A stretch of DNA of 64,000 nucleotides from CAWFFV01 sp963814985 (lineage in GTDB: Bacteria > Chloroflexota > Ktedonobacteria > Ktedonobacterales > Ktedonobacteraceae). Under the pieces are notes generated by a model. It was not told the origin of the DNA. It saw only the letters and a list, made by a program, of their open reading frames with translations, and made no database searches. Every line of letters begins with the position of its first letter. The stretch's first letter is position 1. The position numbers and the translations under genes were made by a program. This document shows, piece by piece, positions 35,715 to 46,500 of this stretch. The DNA lies in the NCBI GenBank assembly GCA_963814985.1, contig CAWFFV010000057.1:1-64000 (forward strand). The letters run 5' to 3'.

Positions 35715-37402
35715 ATGAGGCTTCCTTCCAATGTGCCAACCGGGAGCGAGATGCAGAAGATCGCGCCTCCGCCTTCCCGTTGTTGTGCCCAGATGCGCCC
35801 TCCATGTGCTTCGACCAGCCCTTTACATACGGCCAGGCCTAGCCCTGAGCCACCGCCTGTAGATATATAGTGCTTACCACTCAGGACCCGGTAGAACTTG
35901 TCAAAGACTCGCTCAAGATCCTCTGTGGGAATACCAGGGCCGCGATCTGCCACGCGGATAAGCACCTCCGCTCCATGGAGCTGTGCTGAGACCTCGATAG
36001 GCGATCCAGGCGGCGTATAGCGCACAGCATTCTCGATGAGATTGGTCAAGACCTGATCCATATGCAGATAATCCAGTGCAATGGGTGGCAGATCTGCGGG
36101 CAGGTCCATATGTAATGCTCGTCCCTGGAGTAGTGGGTGCAAGCGATCCAGCACATCCTGGATCAGCGCCGTGAGCTGATACCACTCCTTCTCCGGTTTG
36201 AGCGCTCCCTCTTCAATGCGTGACATATCGAGCAGGTTTCCTACCAGGCGATTGAGCCGATCAGCCTCACGCTCGATAGAATGCGCGAAACTACGGCGCT
36301 CCTCCTCGTCCCACTGGATATCTTCCTGGAGTAAGCTGCTGGCAGCAGCCTTAATGACGGTGAGCGGTGTCCGTAAGTCATGGGAGACAGAGGAAAGCAG
36401 GGCAGCACGCAGAGCATCGGTACGCTGCAAAATCTCGATACGCATATTTTCACTACGCAGACGCGCACGCTCGATAAGTGAAGCGGCTTGATCCAGGAAC
36501 GTCCAGAAGAATGTCGTCCGTGCGTTGGGTTGGTCATGTCCTTCTTCCAGATATTCTTCCTGCTTCAATTGCTGTGAGCCGTCCAATACACGTAAACGCA
36601 GCACCCCTACTACCTTTTGCCCCATTTTCAGTGGGATCAGATTCAGTGAGCGGCGCACAGAACGCCCTGTTGCCGTCGTATGTACCAGGACGTGTTGCAT
36701 AAAACGAGGAGAGGTCGCCGGGGAGAGAGAGTCATCGTCGTATAGACCCATGCTGCGACCGTGAGTCATGACCCAGGTAATGATAGCACGCTCATCAGAT
36801 GAGATGTTAATCTGTTCTACCGGCTGGTATGCACTTGCCTGCACACATAACGTACCATGACGATCAGGCTGCAAAATGGCGCAATCGTGTACACCCCAGG
36901 AAGAAAATACATCAACAATTGCCCGAACAATAACCTGGAGTTGGCGTGCAGATCCCTCCTCGCGATTAGTCATGCGCACCAGGTCATAAAGAATACGTGC
37001 CTCGTGCTCGCGACGTGCAGCGCTTTTCGCTCGCTGACGTAGTGCTGAGGCCAGATGACCTGTCAGAATGGCATCGACGAGAAAGACGAATAGGGCAATC
37101 CACTCTTCCACATGGTACATCACAAATGTGTACAATGGAGGAACGATAAAAAAGTCGAAGGAGAAAAACGCTACAATGGACGCAAAGATTGCAGCATACC
37201 GTCCTCGAGTTGTTGCCAGCGCTAAAACAACGAGCAGATAGACGATTGAGATATTGGGAATGCGTGGATAGAGCTGAAACGTGGCAATGATCCATGTCAG
37301 TATAAGGGATCCCACGGTGGCCAAAAGACTATCAAGGAGATATTGTTGCCAGAGAGGTGTTTTCTTCCCCTCAAGTGGGGAGATATGTTCAATGGTACCC
37401 AT
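35711..37402 (-). CDS. KdpD-like sensor histidine kinase lacking the KdpD N-terminal domain
   Basis: 563 aa from the ATG at 37402; an upstream ATG at 37564 would add 54 residues with no conserved features. The four-helix DUF4118 membrane domain (YLLDSLLATVGSLILTWIIATF, IVYLLVVLALATTRGRYAAIFASIVAFFSFDFFIVPPL) is followed by a GAF-like region. HisKA follows with H-box SSVSHDLRTPLTVIKAAASS, and then the ATPase domain (N box LTNLIENAVRYTPPGSP, G1 VADRGPGIP, G2 GGGSGLGLAVCKGLVEAHGG). It matches the C-terminal two thirds of KdpD and pairs with kdpE by 4-base overlap. Confidence 0.9.
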   Translation of the reverse strand: MGTIEHISPLEGKKTPLWQQYLLDSLLATVGSLILTWIIATFQLYPRIPNISIVYLLVVLALATTRGRYAAIFASIVAFFSFDFFIVPPLYTFVMYHVEEWIALFVFLVDAILTGHLASALRQRAKSAARREHEARILYDLVRMTNREEGSARQLQVIVRAIVDVFSSWGVHDCAILQPDRHGTLCVQASAYQPVEQINISSDERAIITWVMTHGRSMGLYDDDSLSPATSPRFMQHVLVHTTATGRSVRRSLNLIPLKMGQKVVGVLRLRVLDGSQQLKQEEYLEEGHDQPNARTTFFWTFLDQAASLIERARLRSENMRIEILQRTDALRAALLSSVSHDLRTPLTVIKAAASSLLQEDIQWDEEERRSFAHSIEREADRLNRLVGNLLDMSRIEEGALKPEKEWYQLTALIQDVLDRLHPLLQGRALHMDLPADLPPIALDYLHMDQVLTNLIENAVRYTPPGSPIEVSAQLHGAEVLIRVADRGPGIPTEDLERVFDKFYRVLSGKHYISTGGGSGLGLAVCKGLVEAHGGRIWAQQREGGGAIFCISLPVGTLEGSLI

Positions 37403-37596
37403 CGTAGAGCAACCTTTCCTGCTCAACACCACCAGATACGCTGAGGAAGGACGGCAAAGGGGAAAAGTGAGCAGCGCATACATCTTTTGCCAGCCATGAT
37501 CCCTTATCTCGTTGTATAGTATAAGCCAAAAAAAGTAAATGAACGCTCCAGATAGCAGGTACATGGCTCAAAGAATGCTCAAGAGAAGGAGACTGC

Positions 37597-37626
37597 TTGA
37601 CAAGAAAAGAACATCTTCCATACTAT
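37597..37626 (+). promoter_or_regulatory. Promoter of the first KimA-type gene
   Basis: TTGACA (37597-37602), 18 bases, TACTAT (37621-37626), with the start codon 45 bases downstream and AGGAAAGGG before it. It lies in the divergent gap between the kinase and kimA. Confidence 0.6.
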
Positions 37627-37670
37627 GAGACAGAGACTATCATGTCAATTAATAGGAAAGGGTAAAATTG

Positions 37671-39813
37671 ATGGAGCAACCAGAGCAACAATCTCCAGAG
37701 AGTCATGTCGTTCAAGATACACTCAAAGTATCTGACAGTGATGACTTTGATCTGGCTTTGCCGGTGATGGAGGAACGGAAGGGAAGCATTCTAGGCAATG
37801 TACGAGTGCGGATTGTACGTCCAAGTCATCCAGCATTTCGACGCATTAAGGATGGAGTGCTGGAGGCGACGGATATTATTCATGTCCCAGAGGGCCGCTT
37901 GGCTCGTGCAATGTATGAAGTAAAGCGTGTGCTCATTGGGAAGCCAATTGCTACCGCAGAGGCGGATCATGAGCGGTTGACGAAGTTCAAAGCTCTGGCG
38001 GTTCTCTCTTCAGATGCCATTTCTTCGGTCGCGTATGCCACTGAAGCTATTCTGATCAATCTGGTGGCGGCTGGAACCTTGCACCTGGGACTAGTCTTCC
38101 CTATCAGCCTTGTCATTATTGGACTGCTTACCATTGTGGCAATCTCTTATCGCCAAACGATCCCCGCTTATCCTAATGGAGGCGGGTCGTATATTGTGGC
38201 AAAAGAGAACCTGGGAACTCTGGCCGGATTGGTCGCGGCTGCTGCTCTGCTGATCGATTATGTGCTCAATGTTGCCGTAAGTGTCGCGGCAGGTGTCCAT
38301 AATCTTGTGTCGCTCTTTGGTGGATTGCAGCCATATGTTGTGGCGATTGATGTTGCCCTTGTCGTCTTTATCACAATTATCAATCTACGGGGTGTACGCG
38401 AGTCCGGCACTCTCTTTGCTCTGCCTACCTACTTCTTTGTTGTAAGCGCTCTCTTGCTCATTCTTGTAGGCGTCTTTAAGGCATTTGTGCTTCAGCATCA
38501 ACCACTGGTTGGGCAATTTTCGCCGTCAGTCACTGCGATTGAACCATTGTCAATTTTTCTGATCCTGCGTTCATTTGCTACCGGATGTTCCGCCATGACG
38601 GGAGTCGAGGCTATTTCTAATGGGGTACCAGCATTCCAGAAGCCAGAGACGCGTAATGCCGCAATTACCCTTACCTGGATGGCTGTTATTCTTGGTACTC
38701 TCTTCTTCGGTATTACGGTACTGACAATGACCTATGCCGTTCAGGCAAATCCCAGTGGAAACCCGACCGTTATTGCAATCGTTGCCTCCAAAGTATTTAA
38801 TGGACCACTGGCTTTCATGTATCCTATATTCCAGTTCGCAACCCTGGGAATTCTGGCGTTATCAGCCGAAACGAGCTATTCCGACTTTCCACGTCTGGCA
38901 TCTCTGTTAGCGCGTGATCAATTCTTGCCCAGGCAATTCTCCTTCAGAGGTGACCGACTTCGCATTCTCGGTTGGCATTATTTTTCTGGCTGTGCTTGCC
39001 AGTATTCTGCTTGTTGAGTTTAAAGGTGATACAAACCAGCTCATCAACCTGTTTGCTGTAGGTGTCTTTATTTCGTTTACCCTTTCGCAAGCAGGGATGG
39101 TGCTACACTGGTGGCGTCTGCGCAAGGAAGTAAAAGGGTGGCGACGGAGTATGGTGATTAACGGACTGGGTGCCGTAACAACACTTCTGGTAGCCCTGGT
39201 TATCTGCGTAACAAAGTTTCTTGAAGGAGCCTGGATCGTCGTCATTCTCATTCCCATCCTGGTCCTGACATTCATTGCTATCCATCGCCACTATCAGCAT
39301 GTTGAGCGTGCGCGGATCACCGATATTCCTCTCCGTCCACAGGATATTCATCATCGTCTGGTTGTTCCTGTTGATAACCTGGATCGCATGGCTATACAGA
39401 GTCTGGCTTATGCTCGCTCGATCTCCCCACATGTGACCGTAGTACATGTGGCAGTTGATGAAGATGAAGCAAACACTATTCGTACAGCATGGAATGACTG
39501 GCAGCAGCAGCATCTTCGCAATGATGAGGAGACGCATCTGTTAGTGATCGAGTCACCCTATCGTTCTTTGATGCGTCCTCTGCTGGCCTATATTGATACC
39601 ATTCACGAGCGTCATCCCGAGGAGACGCTCACCGTCATCCTACCTGAATTTGTGGTTGCGCACTGGTGGGAGTATTTCTTGCACAATCAGACAGCGCTAC
39701 GTTTGAAGGCGGCTCTGCTCTTCCGGCCAGGTATCGTTGTCATCAATGTGCCACAGCATCTGCTCGATCGGCCAAGGTCCACCAAATCTCGACGTGTCCG
39801 ACCCATTTTTTGA
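37671..39813 (+). pseudogene. KimA-type APC-superfamily potassium importer, one frameshift
   Basis: About 714 aa when joined. The membrane part closely follows KimA (YdaO): LIGKPIATAEADHERLTKFKALAVLSSDAISSVAYATEAIL, SYRQTIPAYPNGGGSYIVAKENLG, a LIDYVLNVAVSVAAG segment, ATGCSAMTGVEAISNGVPAFQKPETRNA and ETSYSDFPRLASLLARDQFLPRQFSFRGDRL. The frame breaks near 38960 and resumes FSVGIIFLAVLASILLVEFKGDTNQLINLFAVGVFISFTLSQAG. A cytosolic C-terminal Usp-like domain follows (HHRLVVPVDNLDRMAIQSLAYARSISPHVTVVHV), which in KimA binds c-di-AMP. The frameshift falls in a conserved stretch and may be a sequence error. Confidence 0.82.
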
Positions 39814-39932
39814 GAAAATCTTTAGATATTTCTTAACAATATTGAGCAATCATTGACCTCTGCCGTGTGTATGCTACATGAGGAGTGACCGATACTGGAA
39901 GAATGAGCTGCCAGATAGGAGAAACCGCACGC

Positions 39933-42502
39933 ATGGATCAGAAAGACGCTCCCTCATCCCACCATTCTGTGGATAATGTAGCTCCTCACGAAGTTGATTC
40001 CAATCTTGTCGATGAGGAAGACCCAAGTATTCTAATGCGCACAGAGGTCCGCCGGGGTAGCCGCCTCGGAGATGTTCGAGTTCGTCTGGTGCGTCCAACG
40101 CACCGAGTGTTCCGTCGTCTGGATACAGGTTTGTTAGAGGCCACTGAGGCTGCCGGGGCACCACGCACAGGCCTGGAGCGGGCGACCACAGCCATCAAGC
40201 GACTGCTTATCGGCGCGCCTCTTGCTACTATGCAAGCAGAGCATGAACGACTCACTAAATTTAAGGCACTGGCTGTCCTGTCCTCTGACGCTATCTCTTC
40301 TGTTGCCTATGCGACTGAAGCGATTCTCATCACACTGGTTGCAGCCGGGTCGGCACGACTCGGACTCACGTTGTTTATCTGCTTTGCTATTGTGGCACTG
40401 CTCGCTATTGTAGCTCTCTCCTATCGCCAGACCATTCCGGCCTATCCCAATGGGGGTGGCTCCTATATTGTGGCAAAAGATAACCTGGGTATACTGCCGG
40501 GATTGGTAGCAGCGGCATCCCTGATGATTGACTATGTGCTGACGGTTTCCGTAAGTATTGCTGCTGGGGTACAGGCACTGGCGACCCTCTTTCCCCTCGC
40601 TCTCTCCATACGTGGTTTCAATTGACGTGACTCTGGTTGTCCTCATTACCGTCGTGAATCTGCGTGGAGTACGCGAGTCAGGTTCAGTCTTTGCCATCCC
40701 GACCTACTTGTTCATTGGTAGCGCTTTGCTGCTCATTCTTATAGGGAGCGTCAAAGCCTTTCTGATCCAGCATCAGCCCTTGTTTGGGAACTTTCCCGCA
40801 GTACATCAGGTGGAATCACTCAGCTTGTTCCTGATCCTGCGCTCCTTTGCGGCTGGCTGTGCTGCCATGACCGGGGTTGAGGCTATCTCCAATGGCATCC
40901 CAGCATTTAAGAAGCCGGAAACACACAATGCGGCTGTTACCTTGACCTGGATGGCAGTGATTCTGGGAACTCTGTTCATCGGGATTACCATACTGGCACT
41001 CTCGTACGGAATCGAAGCCAATCCGGCGGGCAATCCTACCGTTATCGGTCAGGTCGCCCAGCAGATATTCACAGGTCCACTGTACTTCATGTATCCCGTG
41101 TTCCAATTCGCAACGCTCTTCATTCTGACTCTGGCGGCCAACACTAGCTATTCCGATTTTCCGCGCCTGTCATCTTTATTAGCACGTGATCATTTCCTGC
41201 CTCATCAGTTTGCCTTCCGGGGTGACCGCCTCGCGTTCTCAACAGGGATCATCTCCCTTGCGCTGCTGGCAAGTATCTTGCTCGTTATGTTCAAGGGAGA
41301 TACCACAAATCTCATCAACTTGTACGCTGTGGGCGTCTTCATATCGTTTACTCTTTCGCAGGGGGGAATGGTTCGTCACTGGTGGCGTCTGCGAAAGACA
41401 GAACGAAATTGGTCAGCGTAGCCTGATCATTAATGGGATAGGTGCACTGGCGACATTGCTTGTTGCCTCCGTCATCGCGACTACCAAGTTTATGGAGGGA
41501 GCCTGGGTGGTTGTGCTACTCATTCCCCTCTTAATCCTGATGTTTCTGGCGATCCACCGTCACTATCTGCATGTAGAGCGTGAACGGACAACAGAACTTC
41601 CCATCTCTCCAAAAGACATCCATCACCATCTCATCGTGCCAATTGCTGAACTAAATCAAGCATCACAACAGTGTTTGGCATATGCACGTTCGATCTCATC
41701 CCACGTTACCGCCATCCATGTCGATACTAATGCGGAAAAGACTCTTGTCCTGCGTAGCCATTGGGATGAGTGGCAAGAGAGCCTGACGGAACCAGAACGA
41801 GTTCATCTGGATGTGATCGAACCATCGCATCGTTCCCTGGTACGCTCATTGCTGGATTTTATTCACGCGATGCATCAACAGCATCCCGACGAGACGCTGA
41901 CTGTCGTTTTACCGCAAGTTCCTAAGATCTCGATACTTAGCAGTTTGTTTGCTCACCCAACCACATTTCAATTGAAGATGGCGTTGTTCTTCCGACCAGA
42001 GATCATAGTGACCACAGTGTCGTGCTACGAACAGAAAAATACGATACCAATCCGTTCTAGAGAGATCCAGCATCGCTTCGTTGTACCAATTGCGGAATTG
42101 GATCGGGCATCAGTGCAGAGTCTGGCGTATGCACGTTCAATTTCACCCCATGTTATCGCCGTTCATGTGGCGATTGATCCCCATGATGTGGAAGCCGTAC
42201 GTGCCAGATGGGACAAGTTACAAAAGCACCTGACAAAAGAAGAGGGGACACAGTTGGTGATTATTGAGTCACCGTATCGCTCCCTCAATCGCCCATTGCT
42301 TGCTTACATTGAGACTGTGCGGGAATTGCATCCTGGTGAGACGCTGACGGTAATCCTGCCCGAATTTGTGGTCAGCCACTGGTGGGAATACCTCTTGCAT
42401 AACCAGACTGCCCTACAATTGAAGACGGCATTCCTGTCGCAACCAAGCATTGTCGTTACCGATATTCCTCAACATCTCCAGAGGAAGACTAGTCATGAGT
42501 AA
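39933..42502 (+). pseudogene. Second KimA-type potassium importer with duplicated C-terminal domain, two frameshifts
   Basis: About 856 aa when joined; frame changes near 40610 and near 41405. The start ATG 39933 follows TAGGAGAAA; a GTG at 39885 is the alternative. The membrane region matches copy 1 block by block (LTKFKALAVLSSDAISSVAYATEAIL, AYPNGGGSYIVAKDNLG, FAAGCAAMTGVEAISNGIPAFKKPETHNA, ANTSYSDFPRLSSLLARDHFLPHQFAFRGDRL). Unlike copy 1 it has two Usp-like C-terminal domains in tandem, HHHLIVPIAELNQASQQCLAYARS... and QHRFVVPIAELDRASVQSLAYARS..., joined by a linker near 42030. Adjacent, same strand, 119 bases after copy 1. Confidence 0.8.
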
Positions 42503-42914
42503 CTGAGCCTTTCGTTGTTTGGCTGGACAATGGACAAAGTCACCTGGAACGTCATTGTTCCGCAAATCAGAGTATCTCTTAATATACCTGGATGTATTAA
42601 TGTATTGACAGATGTGTTCACATCTGTTACGCTTGCTAATGCAAAATATATATTGGTTTGCATTAGTAAATGGCGTGAACAACGCACCCTTTGGCCAATG
42701 TGCCGCAGGTTGCGTTTTTTTTAAAGTATTTGCCCAGGCTACCACGGCTATCTGTAACTTTGCCGTACGGGCCAAACAACTGGAAGGCTGGTTGTACGAG
42801 CAGGAAATTGCTCAGGAGGACAAACTCATTTTTCACATCTACTGGTTACTTCCAATGCCTCCTGGCTGGACCAAACCGGAATTCTGGTTTAATCTTTTTG
42901 ATCGATATCTTTAG
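42503..42914 (+). promoter_or_regulatory. 412-base upstream region of the NRPS genes with operator-like palindrome
   Basis: TTGACA (42605-42610) overlaps a perfect palindrome ACAGATGTG-TT-CACATCTGT (42608-42627), a plausible promoter with operator. The -10 box is weak. Short frames in the region have no ribosome sites; one of about 100 codons ends against the NRPS start but shows no motif. Confidence 0.4.
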
Positions 42915-43583
42915 ATGAGGAATAGACGGATCATGGTATCTCCCCTCTCCGCAATCGACTTGCAGAGAACCAAAGCGACTTTGCAGGCCGATCCCGCTAT
43001 TGACGAGTGCGTCATTCTGAACAGACCCACCATCCATGGTGAACAACATCTCCTTGTGTATATTGTTCCAGGGGAAGCCACTGGTTTGGAGCAGATGTAT
43101 CACAAGGTGTCTACGCTTCTTGCAGAAGTTATAGGTATATCATCTGGCTCTTTAGACGTTTCAATTATTTTCCTCTCTTCTCTTCCACTTACCCCTTCAG
43201 GAGAGATAGACGAAGAAATACTTACAACCTTCCCAGTAAGCGATGACAAAGCACTTGTTCAGTGGGAAACATATTTGCAGCACTACCCGGAGATCGAACA
43301 GGTTGCTGTGGTGCATCAAGAGTACACAGAACCACCGTCTCCTGTACATCTGATGGATCTCCTTAAACATACGACATTACAGCAAGAAGCCACACAGAAC
43401 TCGTCTGCCATCCCATCAGAACAGCCCGCAATTGCCTATGGAGGAGCACGGCGTGAGGATATCGACGTACCTGCAACGTTATCTGAGGCCCTGATGCGAG
43501 CTGCTCAGCAGCGAGGAAAAAGGGATTGTTTATTTGCAGTCCGATGGGACAGAGATCAAACAGTCGTATGCCTCTCTGTATGA
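42915..43583 (+). CDS. N-terminal segment of the acyl-loading NRPS
   Basis: 222 aa. The N-terminal half resembles the small C-terminal subdomain of an adenylating enzyme (CVILNRPTIHGEQHLLVYIVPG, then LPLTPSGEIDEEIL), followed by a linker. It runs on in the same direction as the big NRPS frame, which begins again 50 bases before this one stops. At 43517-43524 (A5G3) the frame change would restore RGKKGIVYLQSDGTEIKQSY, a proper start of the ligase domain. I think this and the next entry are one protein. The start is ATG 42915 or 42933. Confidence 0.7.
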   Translation: MRNRRIMVSPLSAIDLQRTKATLQADPAIDECVILNRPTIHGEQHLLVYIVPGEATGLEQMYHKVSTLLAEVIGISSGSLDVSIIFLSSLPLTPSGEIDEEILTTFPVSDDKALVQWETYLQHYPEIEQVAVVHQEYTEPPSPVHLMDLLKHTTLQQEATQNSSAIPSEQPAIAYGGARREDIDVPATLSEALMRAAQQRGKRDCLFAVRWDRDQTVVCLSV

Positions 43584-46500
43584 GGAAGCGGAACAAATTC
43601 TAGCTGGCTTACGCAGACAAGGGCTGCAACCGGGTGATATCGTTATGCTGCAAGTAGAGGAGAACCAGGACTACCTGCCAACTTTTTGGGCCTGCGTTCT
43701 AGGTGGATTGGTGGCTGCGCCTGTTTCTATTGCTCCTAGTTATACTCAGCCGACTATCACCATTACGAAGCTACAGAAGGCCTGGGAATTATGTGACCAT
43801 CCTCTCATTGTGGCCAGTGCCTCTCTTGCTCCAGCTTTACGTGTTCTGGCTCCTACATTGGGGATGAATGACCTTCGGCTAGAGACAGTAGAGACATTAC
43901 GTGCACTGCCATCAGAAGCTCATGAGCGGAGCTTGCATGATTGCCAGCCAGATGATGTGTTTTTACTCTTATTTACTTCTGGAAGCACAGGGACTCCTAA
44001 AGGTGTGATGCTCACTCATCGCAATGTTTTAAGTCTGGCGATGGGCTATACCCAGCTTGAAGGACTCACTCCTCAGGAGATCACCTTTAATTGGATGCCG
44101 CTGGACCATATAGGCGGACTGGTCACGTTTCACCTGCGGGATATCTATCTAGGTTGTCAACAAATTCATGCTCGTCCATCAACGGTCTTACAAGATCCCT
44201 TGATGTGGCTGGATTGTCTGGATCGCTATCATGCAACCTGTACCTGGGCTCCTAACTTTGCTTTTAGCCTTATCAATGAGCGAGCAGCCATCATTGCGCA
44301 AAGACAATGGGATCTATCGTCTCTACACTATATTCTGGATGCCGGAGAAGCAATTGTGCCTAAAACGGCGCGCCGCTTTCTTGAATTGCTCGCGCCCCAC
44401 GGTCTTGCTTCCAATGCCATTCACCCCTCCTGGGGTATGTCTGAAACATCTTCTGGGGTTACCTTCTCAAGCCGTTTTTCATTGGAGACAACAACGGATG
44501 AAGATCGCTTTGTAGATGTTGGAGCACTTATTCCTGAAGTCTGGGTGCGTGTGGTGGATGAGTACTATCAACTGGTCGCCGAAGGTAAGAGTGGGCGTAT
44601 ACAGGTGAAGGGGCCGACGGTGACACCGGGCTATTTTCACCATCCAGAATTTAACCAGGAAGCTTTTACAGCCGATGGATGGTTTGAGACGGGTGATGTG
44701 GGCATGTTGCGAGAAGGACGATTGACCATCACCGGACGTAGCAAGCATATTATTATCATCAATGGCCTCAACTACTACAGTCACGAAATCGAGGCAGTGG
44801 TCGAAGAGATCGCAGGCGTGGCCGTGACTTATACTGGTGCCTGTGCAGTTCGTGACGCAGAGAATAATACTGATACGTTGGCAATCTTTTATCATAGCCT
44901 GTTCACCGATGTACCACAAATTCTCAAGCAGCGCGAGGAGATCTTCCTGCGTGTGGTTAGTGCCGTAGGAATCAATCCGACTTATTTGATTCCTTTAGAG
45001 AAAGAGGCCATTCCCAAAACGGAGACCGGTAAGGTCCAGCGAACCAAACTCAAACAGCAGTTTGAAGAAGGGATGTTTGACCCAGTACTCAAACGTCTGC
45101 ACCTCGTCCCTGCTCGCCCGCTCATGCAGTTAACTGCCTATCTCAAACTCAAGCCAGTAGAGGATGCTTCTTACGTTCTGGCTGCTGCTAGAAAAGCGCA
45201 TATCTCTGATCGTTTCGGCCAATCGGTTCCATGTACGCTCGTTCAGGTAGAAGCGTTTCCCCTTACCCCAACAGGGGAAATTGATCGTGAAGCCTTGCGG
45301 AGGCAGGGGCAACTTGTATCTGCAAATAATAGAACCATGTCAGATATATTGAGCACGGCAGAGCAACAACTGATCTACCTCTGGCAAGAAATATTCAAGC
45401 AAACAGAAATACACAAACAGGACCACTTCTTTTTATTGGGTGGGCACTCGTTGACCTTGATGCAACTGCTTGCTCGGATACAAGAAACCTTCCAGGTGAA
45501 ACTAACAATCCAGGATATCTTTGACTGTCCCACCGTTGCCGCACTGGCACAGCGCATCGAAACAGGTCTGCGAGGAGAACACGCAGGGCAACATCCCCCT
45601 CTACTTCCGCTATTACAATCTGTAGAATATAAACGAAATGTGCAGGAACAACCACTCACGAACGGTCATGTCAGACATCTTCCTCTCTCTTTTGCGCAAC
45701 AACAACAGTGGGTACTCAATCAGTTAGATCCCTATAGCCCCAGATATAATGTGCCCGGAGTCATTCACTTGCAAGGAGAACTCGACATTGCCGCTTTGGA
45801 ACGTAGTTTGCAGGAGGTCGTAAGGCGTCACGACGCGCTACGCACGACCTTTGTCTCTGTGGATAAAGAACCGATACAGGTTATTGCACCATCCCTGACC
45901 GTACCCATCCCCATCAGCGATTTACAGCATCTCCCGATAAACGAACGGCTAGCAGAAGCCCGCCGACTGGCTACTACGGAGGGACGTAGCCCTTTTAACT
46001 TAATGCAAGGTCCACTTATACGAACTCTCTTATTCGTACTGGGACCCGATGAATATATATTTACTTTGAGCATGCATCACATCGTCAGCGATGGATGGTC
46101 AATGGGAATATTCCTACAGGAGTTGTTTGCATCATATTTAGCCTTTGCCAGTGGAACGCTCCCACAACTGCCCGATCTTCCTATCCAATATGCAGACTAT
46201 GCCTTCTGGCAACGGCAGTGGATGCAGGACGACGTGCTGCAACCCCTGCTGACCTATTGGAAGCAGAAACTAGAGGGCGCTCCACCGGCAATCGTGCTTC
46301 CTACGGATCGGTCACGCCCGACAGTGAGCGGATCTCAAGGAGCATCGGTCTCTCTATTGCTCTCTCAACCACTTTCCGAGGCACTCCAGATGCTCAGTCG
46401 TCAACGAGAAGCTACTCTGTTTATGACGATGCTTACAGCCCTCAATATCCTGCTTTTTCAGTGGACTGGACAACCTGATATGGTCGTGGGCACCGTTCTG

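Noticed and set aside
37403..37670. Possible c-di-AMP (ydaO-type) riboswitch upstream of the KimA-like genes
   Set aside because: KimA in Bacillus is under such a riboswitch, but this short gap shows no pseudo-twofold fold or its conserved motifs, only a plain promoter.
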